NCBI GenBank assembly: GCA_965656605.1
Contig: CBFHLC010000002.1
Coordinates: forward strand, 35,145 to 99,144
Direction of reading: 5' to 3'
Source of the DNA: Litorivicinus sp965656605
GTDB taxonomy: Bacteria > Pseudomonadota > Gammaproteobacteria > Pseudomonadales > Litorivicinaceae
Length of the DNA stretch: 64,000 nucleotides
Below, piece after piece: positions 16,919 to 25,608 of this stretch. The translations under genes were made by a program, and so were the position numbers. The notes beneath the pieces were generated by a model. It saw only the letters and a list, made by a program, of their open reading frames with translations. It had not been told where the DNA came from and did not search any database. How positions within the stretch are numbered: the stretch's first letter is position 1; every line of letters begins with the position of its first letter.

Positions 16919-17650
16919 ATGCTAGTAATCCCCGCGATTGATCTAAAAGACGGTAAGTGTGTTCGCCTGAAACAGGGCCGCATGGAAGACGCCGATGTGT
17001 TCGGCGATGATCCGGTTGCCATGGCACAGCGCTGGCAGGATGCCGGTGCCAAGCGTCTGCATTTGGTCGATTTGGATGGCGCCTTTGCCGGCGAGCCCCG
17101 TCATCTAGAGGTCGTGGCGCAAATTATTCGAGCCTGCCCCGATTTAGAGCTTGAGCTGGGCGGTGGCATCCGCACCATGCATACGCTGGAGACCTATCTC
17201 GAGATCGGCCTGCATCTGGGAATTATCGGCACCGCAGCAGTCAAGGACCCCGGCTTTGTGGTCGAGGCCTGCGCCCGGTTCCCCAACCGTATTATTGTCG
17301 GTCTAGATGCCAAAGACGGTATGGTTGCGACCCACGGGTGGGACGATACCAGCGACGTCAGCGCGATCGAATGCGCCCAGCGTTTTGCGGACGCTGGCGT
17401 TGCTGCGATTATCTTTACCGACATCGCCCGTGATGGCATGCGCGCCGGTGTTAATGTCGAGGCCACCGCACAGCTAGCTGAAGCAGCCGGCATCCCGGTA
17501 ATTGCTTCGGGTGGTGTTTACACCATGGATGACATTCGGGCCTGCAAAGCGCAAAGCCACCGCGGCATCAGTGGCGTGATCACCGGCCGTGCGATCTATG
17601 AAGGCACCTTGGATCTAGCCGAGGCGCAAGCCTTCGCCGAAGCCCCATGA
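16919..17650 (+). CDS. hisA: Phosphoribosylformimino-AICAR-phosphate isomerase
   Basis: 243 residues, a half-barrel-duplicated TIM barrel. The catalytic Asp is in VIPAIDLKDGKCVRLKQG and the second Asp region is FTDIARDGMRAG. Phosphate-binding loops are LELGGGIRTM and ASGGVYTMDD. It performs the Amadori rearrangement of ProFAR to PRFAR, the substrate of HisHF. Overlaps hisF by 4 bp. Confidence 0.97.
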   Translation: MLVIPAIDLKDGKCVRLKQGRMEDADVFGDDPVAMAQRWQDAGAKRLHLVDLDGAFAGEPRHLEVVAQIIRACPDLELELGGGIRTMHTLETYLEIGLHLGIIGTAAVKDPGFVVEACARFPNRIIVGLDAKDGMVATHGWDDTSDVSAIECAQRFADAGVAAIIFTDIARDGMRAGVNVEATAQLAEAAGIPVIASGGVYTMDDIRACKAQSHRGISGVITGRAIYEGTLDLAEAQAFAEAP

Positions 17651-18405
17651 GCGTCGCCAAGCGCATCATTCCCTGCCTAGACGTAGATGCGGGCCGGGTC
17701 GTCAAAGGCGTCCAATTTGTCGATATTCGCGATGCGGGTGACCCAGTCGAGGTCGCTCGTCGGTACGATCAGCAAGGCGCAGACGAGTTGTGCTTTCTGG
17801 ACATTACGGCGACCCACGAGGGCCGCGGCACCACGTTCCAAATGGTCGAACAAATCGCCTCAGAAGTATTCATTCCACTCACCGTGGGCGGTGGCATCCG
17901 TGAAGTGGCAGATATTCGCAACATGCTGAACTGCGGCGCTGACAAGGTCGGAATTAATTCCGCGGCTATCTACAACCCGGACTTCGTCAAAGAAGCGGCC
18001 GATCGTTTTGGATCCCAGTGCATCGTGGTCGCGATCGATGCCAAGCAAGTCGATGACCATTGGGAAATCTTTACCCACGGCGGGCGCAAACCGACTGGCA
18101 TTGATGCGGTTGAATGGGCTGCTCGGATGGTCGAAAACGGCGCTGGCGAGATTCTGCTGACTAGCATGGATGGTGATGGCACCAAGGCCGGCTACGATCT
18201 GCCGCTGACCCGGGCAGTATCTGATGCGGTCGGTGTGCCAGTGATCGCCAGTGGCGGTGTTGGCAATCTCGAACATTTGGTCGAGGGCGTCACTCAAGGT
18301 GGAGCCGAGGCTGTGTTGGCGGCCAGCATTTTCCACTTCGGAACCTACACGGTGGGCCAGGCTAAGCAGGCCATGGCGGATGCGGGTTTGGATGTGCGGA
18401 TTTAA
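17647..18405 (+). CDS. hisF: Imidazole glycerol phosphate synthase, cyclase subunit
   Basis: 252 residues. TIM barrel starting KRIIPCLDVDAGRVVKGVQF (catalytic Asp), with the second Asp in LLTSMDGDGTKAGYD and phosphate loops LTVGGGIREV and ASGGVGNLEHL. It forms the HisHF complex with the gene two positions upstream. Last gene of the his cluster; the other histidine genes are not in the window. No intrinsic terminator is obvious in the 56 bp before the next gene. Confidence 0.97.
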   Translation: MSVAKRIIPCLDVDAGRVVKGVQFVDIRDAGDPVEVARRYDQQGADELCFLDITATHEGRGTTFQMVEQIASEVFIPLTVGGGIREVADIRNMLNCGADKVGINSAAIYNPDFVKEAADRFGSQCIVVAIDAKQVDDHWEIFTHGGRKPTGIDAVEWAARMVENGAGEILLTSMDGDGTKAGYDLPLTRAVSDAVGVPVIASGGVGNLEHLVEGVTQGGAEAVLAASIFHFGTYTVGQAKQAMADAGLDVRI

Positions 18406-18461
18406 CTAACTCCGCCGAACAGCCGTTAACGACAGTAATCAACTGAGTCCAAAGGAAAGAG

Positions 18462-19190
18462 ATGAGTAAACAGCAGCTTATATATGAAAACGTTACGCCT
18501 ATCAGCTCGACTGAGCACAAAGGGTTCAGTGTTAAAGGTGAAGGGCATCTAAAGTTCGCTGCTGAGGTCAATTCGGTTCCGGTTACCGCATCTGAAATCG
18601 TGCAGGTCGCTCAAGAATTGCCCGTGGTTTTTTCTGGCGCTGATGAATTAGTGCCCGTTGTAATAATGGGTATGCGCGACAATCAAAACTTGGCGATCAA
18701 TGCTGATGGCAAGTGGCAGGGCCGGTACGTACCCGCGTTTTTACGCCGTTATCCGTTCGTTTTTGCAGGTAACGCAGAAAACGATCAGTTTACGTTGTGC
18801 GTGGATGACAGCTACGCCGGCTGGAATTCTGACGACAAAGGCGAGCGACTGTTCGATAGCGAAGGCGCTCAAACACAATACTTGCAGGGCGTCGTGCAGT
18901 TCCTGCAGGATTACCAGACGCAGCTCGTGCGCACGCAAGCCTTTTGCAAGCGGATTAAAGAGTTGGATTTGCTGGAGCCGGTGACTGCCAATTTCCAAAT
19001 GGCAGAGGGCGATCGTATCAGTCTTGGAGGGTTCCAAGCGGTTAGCAAAAGTAAGCTTAAATCACTCCCCCAGGAAACCTTGATGCAAATGTTTGCGGCT
19101 GACGAGCTGGAGTTGATTTATCAGCACCTATTTAGTCTGGGTCGCTTTAATCATCTGATCGATTTGAGTAATAAAACCGCTCAGGACTAG
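18462..19190 (+). CDS. SapC-family protein
   Basis: 242 residues with a strong AAAGGAAAGAG ribosome site. The sequence carries SapC (S-layer-associated/peptide SapC) family marks: FAAEVNSVPVTASEIVQVAQELPVVFSG at the start, then GRYVPAFLRRYPFVF, FTLCVDDSY, FDSEGAQTQYLQGVVQFLQDYQ, and a late GFQAVSKSKLKSLP. No signal peptide is seen. Members occur widely in marine proteobacteria, often near TonB receptors or halogenases, and their function is unclear. Here it is isolated after hisF and may be its own transcript. Confidence 0.8.
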   Translation: MSKQQLIYENVTPISSTEHKGFSVKGEGHLKFAAEVNSVPVTASEIVQVAQELPVVFSGADELVPVVIMGMRDNQNLAINADGKWQGRYVPAFLRRYPFVFAGNAENDQFTLCVDDSYAGWNSDDKGERLFDSEGAQTQYLQGVVQFLQDYQTQLVRTQAFCKRIKELDLLEPVTANFQMAEGDRISLGGFQAVSKSKLKSLPQETLMQMFAADELELIYQHLFSLGRFNHLIDLSNKTAQD

Positions 19191-19741
19191 ACCCGTAAAG
19201 GTCCCGGTCTGACGCGTAGGGGCGTCAGGCTGGGCAACGCCCAATTCGGTGTCTGCTCAGACAGCGCCATTAGCTCATCATCTGAGTGATCTTGATAGGC
19301 CTGCGCCACCACCTTGGCTTCTGTTACCCCAAATGCGTCGTGGTGCGCACGGCGAACCGACCATTCGGATCGGTTAATGCGAGCATTCCCATGACAGACG
19401 CAGACATAGTCGTGATCCGAGTAAGTTTTGACAAAGCTGGCGCCCGCTAGCACCTGGATGTGCGATTTATGGGAGGTAATTGTTCCGGCTCGCAGGCTGG
19501 CGTGCACTGACCCCGCCAGCAGATGGATTTGGCTGATTCCTGCTGCACTGGCTTCAATCTCTAACACGCTATCCGGTTGCACCAAAATGCTGTCGCCCCC
19601 GATACGAATCAGGCTGTCTGTCGGCTGGTTTTCGATTCTATTTTTCTGTCCCGATGCTTGGGCACTGACCCATGGAGTAATGGCCAGCAGGCTCGCGCCT
19701 TGTAGAACGGTGCGTCGGGAAACTGTGCAAGAACACGTCAT
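19187..19741 (-). CDS. Tat-exported FecR-like protein with CxC motif
   Basis: 184 residues. The N-terminus SRRTVLQGASLLAITPWVSAQA is a twin-arginine-type signal peptide. The rest is a small FecR-like beta domain (DSVLEIEASAAGISQIHLLAGSVHASLRAGTI, FVKTYSDHDYVCVCHGNARI) with a Cys-x-Cys pair and a following AHHDAF. I recall similar CTCYG plus HHDAP patterns in a FecR-like protein group. The CxC and His residues may bind metal, which is inference. Tail-to-tail 4-bp overlap with the SapC gene. Probably first or single gene on its transcript. Confidence 0.6.
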   Translation of the reverse strand: MTCSCTVSRRTVLQGASLLAITPWVSAQASGQKNRIENQPTDSLIRIGGDSILVQPDSVLEIEASAAGISQIHLLAGSVHASLRAGTITSHKSHIQVLAGASFVKTYSDHDYVCVCHGNARINRSEWSVRRAHHDAFGVTEAKVVAQAYQDHSDDELMALSEQTPNWALPSLTPLRVRPGPLRV

Positions 19742-19770
19742 AACAGACCTCGATTTATAGGTGCTTGAAG

Positions 19771-20484
19771 TTACACCACGATTTGGCTGGGTGAAACCAG
19801 ATCAAAGTGATCTTCCAACCAGCTCCACTGATCCTGCAGGATCTGGATGGTCTCGGCCCTTGGGTGACAAATCGCGATGGTGGTCGGATCGTCTTTTCGT
19901 CTACCCAGAGTTTCTAGCCGTTGCGGGATGCTTAGGTAATCGTTGTCGTCATCCAGAAATACATCCCGAGTAGCGGCTTTGAGCCCCATGAGCCTGGCCA
20001 TTTTCTCTCCAATGCTGCCAGCGTGGGTCAGGCTGTCGATGTAGTAATTTGCATGTTGTCTGCCCTGGGCCATCAGCTGAGCCATGCCGCGAGGGGACTG
20101 ACTAAAAGCGCTGCCCATGTGATTGTTAAAGCCCGTGGCATTGGGAACACTGGCGAACGCTTCGTCGACGCGCTGTTTGATGGTGGCTGGATCCATATCC
20201 AACGTCAGTCCACCAACGCCTAGAAACTTGCCGTTGGTCGCCTCCATCGGAAGGTGCATCATCACCTCATGGCCAAAGGCGGCTGCACCTTGCGACAGCG
20301 CCTCGGAGTGTTGAGTGTGCGGCAAAATAGCGACGGTCAGCGCTGGCGGCAACTCAATGGCCGCGTAGCTGTCACGCTCACGATAACCCAAGTCATCCAT
20401 AATGATGGACAGCTTAGGTCGTGGATTGGCGTGGGATAGGGCGGGTAAGGCGGCCATCATGGCCAGCAGATCGCGTCTTCTCAT
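19771..20484 (-). CDS. yibQ: Divergent polysaccharide deacetylase (YibQ family)
   Basis: 237 residues with an N-terminal MRRRDLLAMMAALPALSHA export signal that resembles a short Tat signal. The divergent NodB-like domain contains LSIIMDDLGYRERDSYAAIELPPALTVAILP, HEVMMHLPMEA and FNNHMGSAFSQ, as in YibQ. Predicted periplasmic; enzymatic activity is unproven for the family. It overlaps the ctpA stop by 4 bp and completes the conserved gpmI-envC-ctpA-yibQ run. Confidence 0.85.
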   Translation of the reverse strand: MRRRDLLAMMAALPALSHANPRPKLSIIMDDLGYRERDSYAAIELPPALTVAILPHTQHSEALSQGAAAFGHEVMMHLPMEATNGKFLGVGGLTLDMDPATIKQRVDEAFASVPNATGFNNHMGSAFSQSPRGMAQLMAQGRQHANYYIDSLTHAGSIGEKMARLMGLKAATRDVFLDDDNDYLSIPQRLETLGRRKDDPTTIAICHPRAETIQILQDQWSWLEDHFDLVSPSQIVV

Positions 20485-21701
20485 CGAAGAATACTGAGTC
20501 CTTTCAACATGTTCAGCGCCTCGGATAACTGGAAGTCGTCAGCTAGTAGCGCGTTGGTGCTGTCTTCTTCCTCGACCAACGCCTCGGTCGGGTTGTCCAG
20601 GCGTTTGTTTAGATCACGCTCGCGGAAGGCAAACTGGTTTTCGCTGGCGTCAAAGGTGCCTTGCTCGACCTTAATGTCTGGGGTGATGCCGTTGTTTTGG
20701 ATTGAGCGTCCTTTGGGCGTGTAATACAACGCAGTGGTCAGTTTTAATGCGCTGCTGTCCGGCAGGGGCAGCAAGGTTTGAACCGACCCCTTACCAAAGC
20801 TAGTAGTGCCCATAATGATGCCACGCTGCATGTCTTGGATCGCTCCAGCCACGATCTCGCTGGCGCTGGCGCTGCCTTCGTTAATCAGCACCACTAACGG
20901 CGTGTCATCAAAGTTGAAGTCACTTGCAGCAGCACGGAACTCGACCCCTTGGTCCTCGTCCCGGGGCTGGGTGCTGACCACGACGCCGTCATCGACAAAG
21001 GCATTGACCACGCCGACCGCCGCACCCAATACCCCGCCGGGGTTATTGCGCAGATCCAGCACGATGCCGCGTAGGGCTTGTTCGTCATTCAATTCGCGCA
21101 ACACATCCAGGGTTTCAGGCCCCGTGTCGTCTTGGAATTGGCTAATGCGTAACCAAGCAAATCCAGGCTCGATGAACTGGCCGCGCACCGAATCGACGGT
21201 GATCAAGTCACGTATCAGGCTGAATTCCAGCTCGTCATCGGCGCGCATCACCTCGATGACGACTTCGCTGTCGACCGGGCCGCGTAGCATCTCGATGGCT
21301 TCGTTCAAAGGCAGGCCGCGGATGTCGGTGCCGTCGATTTTGAAAATCAAATCACCGGGTTTAATGCCGGCCCCAGCCGCCGGGCTGCCATCAATCGGTG
21401 TGACTACTCGAATCAGGCCATTGTCCCGAGCCACTTCAATGCCCAGCCCCCCAAAGGCGCCTTGGGTGTCCTCGCGCATGTCCTGAAAATCGGTCGGCGG
21501 AAGATAGCTGGAATGTGGATCTAGATCGTCGAGCATCCCGCGAATCGCGCTATCTAATAGTTGCTCGTCACTGATTTCGTCGACATAGCTGGCTCGAATA
21601 CGTTCAAACACCTCGGCAAACACTTGGATCTTCTCAAGCGGTACCTCGGCTTGGGCATTTATCGAGAAGGTAAGGGGCAGCGCCAGCAACAATCGTTTCA
21701 T
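20481..21701 (-). CDS. ctpA: C-terminal processing protease, S41 family (CtpA)
   Basis: 406 residues: a signal peptide (LLLALPLTFSINAQA), an N-terminal helical part, a PDZ domain (GGLGIEVARDNGLIRVVTPIDGSPAAGAGIKPGDLI) and the S41 catalytic domain with nucleophile Ser in NEGSASASEIVAGAIQD and general-base Lys in SFGKGSVQTLLPL. Such proteases trim or degrade periplasmic proteins, often cell-wall hydrolases. Its place next to envC suggests a link to septal peptidoglycan hydrolysis. 58 bp separate it from envC. Confidence 0.93.
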   Translation of the reverse strand: MKRLLLALPLTFSINAQAEVPLEKIQVFAEVFERIRASYVDEISDEQLLDSAIRGMLDDLDPHSSYLPPTDFQDMREDTQGAFGGLGIEVARDNGLIRVVTPIDGSPAAGAGIKPGDLIFKIDGTDIRGLPLNEAIEMLRGPVDSEVVIEVMRADDELEFSLIRDLITVDSVRGQFIEPGFAWLRISQFQDDTGPETLDVLRELNDEQALRGIVLDLRNNPGGVLGAAVGVVNAFVDDGVVVSTQPRDEDQGVEFRAAASDFNFDDTPLVVLINEGSASASEIVAGAIQDMQRGIIMGTTSFGKGSVQTLLPLPDSSALKLTTALYYTPKGRSIQNNGITPDIKVEQGTFDASENQFAFRERDLNKRLDNPTEALVEEEDSTNALLADDFQLSEALNMLKGLSILR

Positions 21702-21759
21702 TTCAAATCCATCAAATGGTTAGCTTGAGTGTGGTCGCCGGGCAGAAAACTGCCAAGCC

Positions 21760-22845
21760 CTATCCGCGTTTTTTTAACCAGCTAATGGGGTCCAGCGGAC
21801 GCCCTTCACGGTTTACACCAAAAAACACGCCCGAGGTGGCCAGTGACCCGGTGGCGCCGGCCCGTCCGATCAGCTCGCCTGCGCTGACTCGATCGCCGCG
21901 TTCTTTTTCTAGTGTTTGGTTGTGGCCGTATAGCGTGGCGTAGCCGTTGTCATGCTCGACCACTAACAGCAGGCCGTAGCCCAACAACCAGCCGGCATAG
22001 GCCACCTTGCCATCCTGCACCGCACGAACTTCTGCGCCGGGGTCAGCACCAATCACCATTCCGGTCCAGTTGGATTGACCATCCGAGCGTTTCTGTCCAA
22101 ATCCGCGTAATACCCGTCCGGTGGTAGGCCAATCCATTTTTCCCTTGGACTGAGCAAAGGGTTGCCCACCTACAGCGCTAGGTTTGATGTTGTTTAAAAC
22201 CTGAGTCAGTCGTTGACGGTCGGCCTCAATCGCGGCTTGGCGTTTGGCTCGGGTGTCCAAACTGCGATCCAGCTTGCTGAGCATGGCACTTTGACGATTG
22301 GTGGTCTCGGCTAGTCGTCGTTGCTCATCGTTCAGTGCAGTCAGGTCGCGGGTTAGATCGTCTCGCTCTTTTTGTAGGCGGCGCTCGGCGCTGGCTAGGC
22401 GTTTTTGCTCGACCTTTAATTGATCCAGCCGCTCCCGGCGGGCTTGGGTTAGGAAACGCAAGTACTCGACCAGGCGAGGTCCGGACTGTTTGCCGGCTAG
22501 ATCCAAGCGGGCCTCGGGACCGGCCTTGTAAAAGGCTCGTAATTCAGTGGTCAGACTCTGCTGCAACTGGGTGACATCTTGCGCTTTGGATGCCCGCTCG
22601 GATTGCAGTTGCGCAACTCGACCCTCTTGCTCATCGACGCGGCGCTGATTTTCGGCCAGGTTCTGTTTCAAGCGCTCAATGCGAGATTCCAAGCGCTTAA
22701 CCTCGGCCTCCAGCTGCGCCTTTTGAGCCGCTTCGACTTTCTGCTCGGCGGCCAAGGCAGCGGCTTTTGCTGCGAGCGCATCGGGGTTATCCTCGGCCCG
22801 AACTAGGCAGCTCAGCAGGATCAATGCCGCGGCGGCAAGCCTCAC
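21760..22845 (-). CDS. envC: Murein hydrolase activator EnvC
   Basis: 361 residues from a GTG overlapping the gpmI stop. A signal peptide precedes a long coiled coil (about residues 20-220, rich in Glu/Gln/Leu/Arg) and a C-terminal LytM/M23 domain (VRAVQDGKVAYAGWLLGYGL, NGYATLYGHNQ). The metal-ligand histidines of true M23 peptidases are lacking (TSGVFFGV where HxH is expected). That is normal for EnvC, which activates the AmiA/AmiB amidases at the division site through FtsEX rather than cutting itself. Confidence 0.93.
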   Translation of the reverse strand: MRLAAAALILLSCLVRAEDNPDALAAKAAALAAEQKVEAAQKAQLEAEVKRLESRIERLKQNLAENQRRVDEQEGRVAQLQSERASKAQDVTQLQQSLTTELRAFYKAGPEARLDLAGKQSGPRLVEYLRFLTQARRERLDQLKVEQKRLASAERRLQKERDDLTRDLTALNDEQRRLAETTNRQSAMLSKLDRSLDTRAKRQAAIEADRQRLTQVLNNIKPSAVGGQPFAQSKGKMDWPTTGRVLRGFGQKRSDGQSNWTGMVIGADPGAEVRAVQDGKVAYAGWLLGYGLLLVVEHDNGYATLYGHNQTLEKERGDRVSAGELIGRAGATGSLATSGVFFGVNREGRPLDPISWLKKRG

Positions 22846-24329
22846 AATAGTGAGCGTCCCGTCATGGCTTCTGGTGCAGGCAGACCCATCATTTTTAATA
22901 GGGTCGGGGCAACGTCTTGCAACGCGCCAGACTCGAGTGAGTCACCTTCGCCTAGCAAGTAAAGTGGGACAGGCCCCGTGGTGTGCGCGGTGTGCGGCTG
23001 TCCGGTTTGCGGATCGCGCATCATTTCGGCATTGCCGTGATCCGCAGTCACCAAGCCTCGCCCGCCGACTTCGGCCAGGGCCTCAGCCACCTGTTTCACA
23101 CAGCTGTCCAAGGTCTCAATCGCTTTGACCGCGGCATCAAAGTTGCCGGTGTGGCCGACCATATCGCCGTTTGCATAGTTGCAGATGATCAGGTCGTGCT
23201 GGCCTGACCGAATTGCATCGCACAGACGACGGGTCAGCTCGGGTGCTGACATCTCGGGTTGCAAATCGTAGGTCGCAACATCTGGGCTGGGGATCAAGTC
23301 GCGTGTCTCACCGTCGTATGCTGTCTCGCGGCCGCCCGAAAAAAAGAAGGTCACGTGAGCGTATTTTTCTGTTTCGGCGATGCGTAATTGGGTCTTGCCT
23401 TGTTTTGCCAGCCACTCACCCAGTGTGTCGTTCAGTGATTGCGGCGCAAAAGCGACCCGCGCAGTCAGGTTGGATGCGTACTGAGTCAGGCTAGTGACCT
23501 GGATGTTGGGCAGGTTGCGCTCGAATCCGTCAAAGGCTGCGTCGGTCAAAACCTGGGTCATTTGTCGTGCACGATCCGGGCGGAAGTTCATGAATACCAC
23601 CTGATCGCCCTCGGCGAAGGGGGCACCGCCGTTGATCGCGGTGGGTGCAACGAATTCATCGTTTTCGTCCCGGGCGTAAGCTGCCTGTAATGCGGCGAGT
23701 GCGTCATCGGTGCTGTGCTCGCTTTTGCCGTGAACCATCACGTCAAAGGCGGCCTGTACCCGATCCCAACGATTGTCGCGATCCATGCCGAAGTAGCGTC
23801 CACTGACACTGGCAATAGCGCCGTCGCCCTTGGCGAGCACTGCTGAAGCTTTTTCTAGGCTAGGCTGGGCCGAGCGTGGCGGCATGTCACGCCCGTCCAA
23901 AAAGGCATGCAGACGAACCTTGATGCCCCGCGCCAAAGCACCCTCGGCCAGTGCCAACAAGTGATCCTCGTGACTGTGCACGCCACCGGGTGATAGCAGC
24001 CCCATGATGTGCAGTGTGTGGCCTGCCTCGCAGTGTTGCAGGGCATCTGCAATGGCCGGGTTGGTTAGGAATTCGTTGTCAGCGATGGCTTTGGTGATTC
24101 GGGTGAAGTCTTGATACACCACTCGGCCTGCGCCCAGATTCATATGGCCCACCTCAGAGTTGCCCATTTGCCCTTCGGGCAAACCGACGGCCAAGCCGCT
24201 AGTAGCCAACTCGCTGGCGACGCCTTTTTCTAGCTGATCGAAGTAGGGGGTGTTGGCGGCGAAAACAGCGTTGTCTTGGGTTTCGGCGCGACGGCCGAAG
24301 CCGTCCAGAATCAGTAGGCAAGTGGTCAT
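22842..24329 (-). CDS. gpmI: 2,3-bisphosphoglycerate-independent phosphoglycerate mutase
   Basis: 495 residues from ATG 24329, which has GGAAG five bases upstream; the ATG four codons earlier has no ribosome site. Alkaline-phosphatase-fold mutase: metal-binding LILDGFG at the start, catalytic Ser in GQMGNSEVGHMNLGAG, and the later DGRDMPPRSA, FNFRPDRARQ-type segment, YANGDMVGHTGN and VTADHGNAEMM ligand motifs. It interconverts 3- and 2-phosphoglycerate in glycolysis and gluconeogenesis using Mn2+. Divergent from yibN. Confidence 0.96.
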   Translation of the reverse strand: MTTCLLILDGFGRRAETQDNAVFAANTPYFDQLEKGVASELATSGLAVGLPEGQMGNSEVGHMNLGAGRVVYQDFTRITKAIADNEFLTNPAIADALQHCEAGHTLHIMGLLSPGGVHSHEDHLLALAEGALARGIKVRLHAFLDGRDMPPRSAQPSLEKASAVLAKGDGAIASVSGRYFGMDRDNRWDRVQAAFDVMVHGKSEHSTDDALAALQAAYARDENDEFVAPTAINGGAPFAEGDQVVFMNFRPDRARQMTQVLTDAAFDGFERNLPNIQVTSLTQYASNLTARVAFAPQSLNDTLGEWLAKQGKTQLRIAETEKYAHVTFFFSGGRETAYDGETRDLIPSPDVATYDLQPEMSAPELTRRLCDAIRSGQHDLIICNYANGDMVGHTGNFDAAVKAIETLDSCVKQVAEALAEVGGRGLVTADHGNAEMMRDPQTGQPHTAHTTGPVPLYLLGEGDSLESGALQDVAPTLLKMMGLPAPEAMTGRSLL

Positions 24330-24396
24330 AGAGGCTTCCATAAAATTACTAGGGAATAGTCTAGCGATTGAGCGCCGACAGAACCACGTTGACGTG

Positions 24397-24402
24397 TATA
24401 CT
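24397..24402 (+). promoter_or_regulatory. -10 element candidate for yibN-grxC-secB
   Basis: TATACT lies 32 bp upstream of the yibN ATG in the divergent gpmI/yibN gap. A matching -35 at 17 bp is not convincing, so this is only a candidate. Confidence 0.35.
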
Positions 24403-24433
24403 GCACGCCGAATTTACTCAGACCCTAGTAGCT

Positions 24434-24850
24434 ATGACTGACCAGATCATCGAATTTATTACCAACAACTATTTCTTGGTAGGCGCGTGGTTCATCGTGC
24501 TGATCGGTTTCATCCTGAATGAAAAGCGCCGCGCCGGTAAGGCCGTCAGCCCAACCCAGGCGGTAATTCGCATGAACCGTGAAAATGCGTTGATCATCGA
24601 CGTGCGTGAACCCAAGGACTACAAGGCGGGTCACATCAATGGCTCATTGAACTGGCCGCTGACTAAACTGGATGATTTCCTGTCTGAAGTCCCCAAGTAC
24701 TCAGAGCGCCCGCTGCTAGTGGTGTGCAAAATGGGCTCGTCTGCAGGTGCGGCAGTGAAAAAGATTTCAGCTGCAGGCCATCTGGACGTCTCACGCATCT
24801 CCGGTGGCATGATGGATTGGACGTCTAACAATCTGCCGGTCAAAAAGTAG
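24434..24850 (+). CDS. yibN: Membrane-anchored rhodanese-domain protein YibN
   Basis: 138 residues from ATG 24434 (a longer frame only adds intergenic sequence). One N-terminal membrane helix (YFLVGAWFIVLIGFIL) is followed by a rhodanese domain: ALIIDVREPKDYKAGHINGSLNWP, active-site Cys in LLVVCKMGSSAG and GGMMDW near the end. It may carry sulfane sulfur or handle thiols at the membrane; substrate unknown. First gene of the conserved yibN-grxC-secB operon. Confidence 0.9.
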   Translation: MTDQIIEFITNNYFLVGAWFIVLIGFILNEKRRAGKAVSPTQAVIRMNRENALIIDVREPKDYKAGHINGSLNWPLTKLDDFLSEVPKYSERPLLVVCKMGSSAGAAVKKISAAGHLDVSRISGGMMDWTSNNLPVKK

Positions 24851-24858
24851 GAGCGACA

Positions 24859-25116
24859 ATGGCCAAGGTTGTTATGTACACCACCGGTTTGTGCCCGTAT
24901 TGCCACGCGGCCAAACGCCTGTTTCAAACAAAGAACGTTAAGTTCGAAGAAATTCGGGTCGATCGCGACCCAGCCAAACGCGCTGAAATGATGAAGCTCA
25001 GCAATCGTCGTACCGTGCCCCAGATTTGGGTCGGTGACACTCACGTTGGTGGGTTTGACGATGCTGCTGCATTAGAAAGTCAGGGCCGACTCGACAAACT
25101 ACTTAAGGAGCAATAA
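24859..25116 (+). CDS. grxC: Glutaredoxin 3
   Basis: 85 residues. Dithiol glutaredoxin with active site GLCPYCHAAK, the cis-Pro motif RRTVPQIW and the GSH-binding end HVGGFDDAAAL. It reduces disulfides and glutathionylated proteins using glutathione. An AGGAG ribosome site lies 5 bp upstream. Between yibN and secB, as in many gammaproteobacteria. Confidence 0.96.
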   Translation: MAKVVMYTTGLCPYCHAAKRLFQTKNVKFEEIRVDRDPAKRAEMMKLSNRRTVPQIWVGDTHVGGFDDAAALESQGRLDKLLKEQ

Positions 25117-25119
25117 TCC

Positions 25120-25566
25120 ATGGCCGATCCCCGGTTTAACATCGCCCGTATTTACCTAAAAGACCTATCGTTCGAAAGCCCCAAGGCGCCGGAGATCTTT
25201 GACAAAGGCTTCCAGCCCAAGCTGGGTCTGGATATGGATGTAGAAAGCCGCAAGCTGCAGGACAACCTGTACGAAGTGATTCTAAAGCTGACCGTTACCG
25301 TCAAGAACGAAGAAGAAGTTGCCTTCATCGCTGAGATCCAGCAGGGCGGCGCGTTCGTTGCCGAGAACATCGAAGGCGAGCAGCTGGATCGTATTCTGAA
25401 TGCTGTCTGCCCCAACATTCTGTACCCCTACGCTCGTGAAGCGATCGATAGCTTGGCGCTGAAGGGAACTTTCCCTGCTCCCATGCTGGCGCCGATCAAC
25501 TTCGACGCATGGTACGACCAGAAAGTGGCAGCTGCGGCTGAAGCGGCTGACGCGACCAAGAACTAA
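25120..25566 (+). CDS. secB: Protein-export chaperone SecB
   Basis: 148 residues. Family pattern complete: FNIARIYLKDLSFESPKAPEIF, the Asp/Glu-rich SecA-contact region EEEVAFIAEIQQGGAF, CPNILYPYAREAIDSLALKGTFPAPMLAPINFDA, and an Ala-rich tail. The tetrameric chaperone keeps precursors unfolded and hands them to SecA. It starts 3 bp after grxC and is followed at once by an intrinsic terminator. Confidence 0.98.
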   Translation: MADPRFNIARIYLKDLSFESPKAPEIFDKGFQPKLGLDMDVESRKLQDNLYEVILKLTVTVKNEEEVAFIAEIQQGGAFVAENIEGEQLDRILNAVCPNILYPYAREAIDSLALKGTFPAPMLAPINFDAWYDQKVAAAAEAADATKN

Positions 25567-25574
25567 AGCGCTTG

Positions 25575-25608
25575 AAGCTAGAGGGCATTAGCCTTCTAGC
25601 TTTTCTTT
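25575..25608 (+). terminator. Intrinsic terminator of yibN-grxC-secB, nested in bphP 3' end
   Basis: AAGCTAGAGGGC pairs with GCCTTCTAGCTT (11 of 12 pairs) around a three- or four-base loop, followed by TTTTCTTTT. The stem spans 25575-25602, so its right half encodes the last codons and stop (25588-25590) of the convergent phytochrome gene. Confidence 0.85.

Noticed and set aside
21760..22845. EnvC lacks M23 metal-ligand histidines, suggesting a broken peptidase
   Set aside because: EnvC proteins are activators with naturally degenerate LytM domains; the frame is intact.
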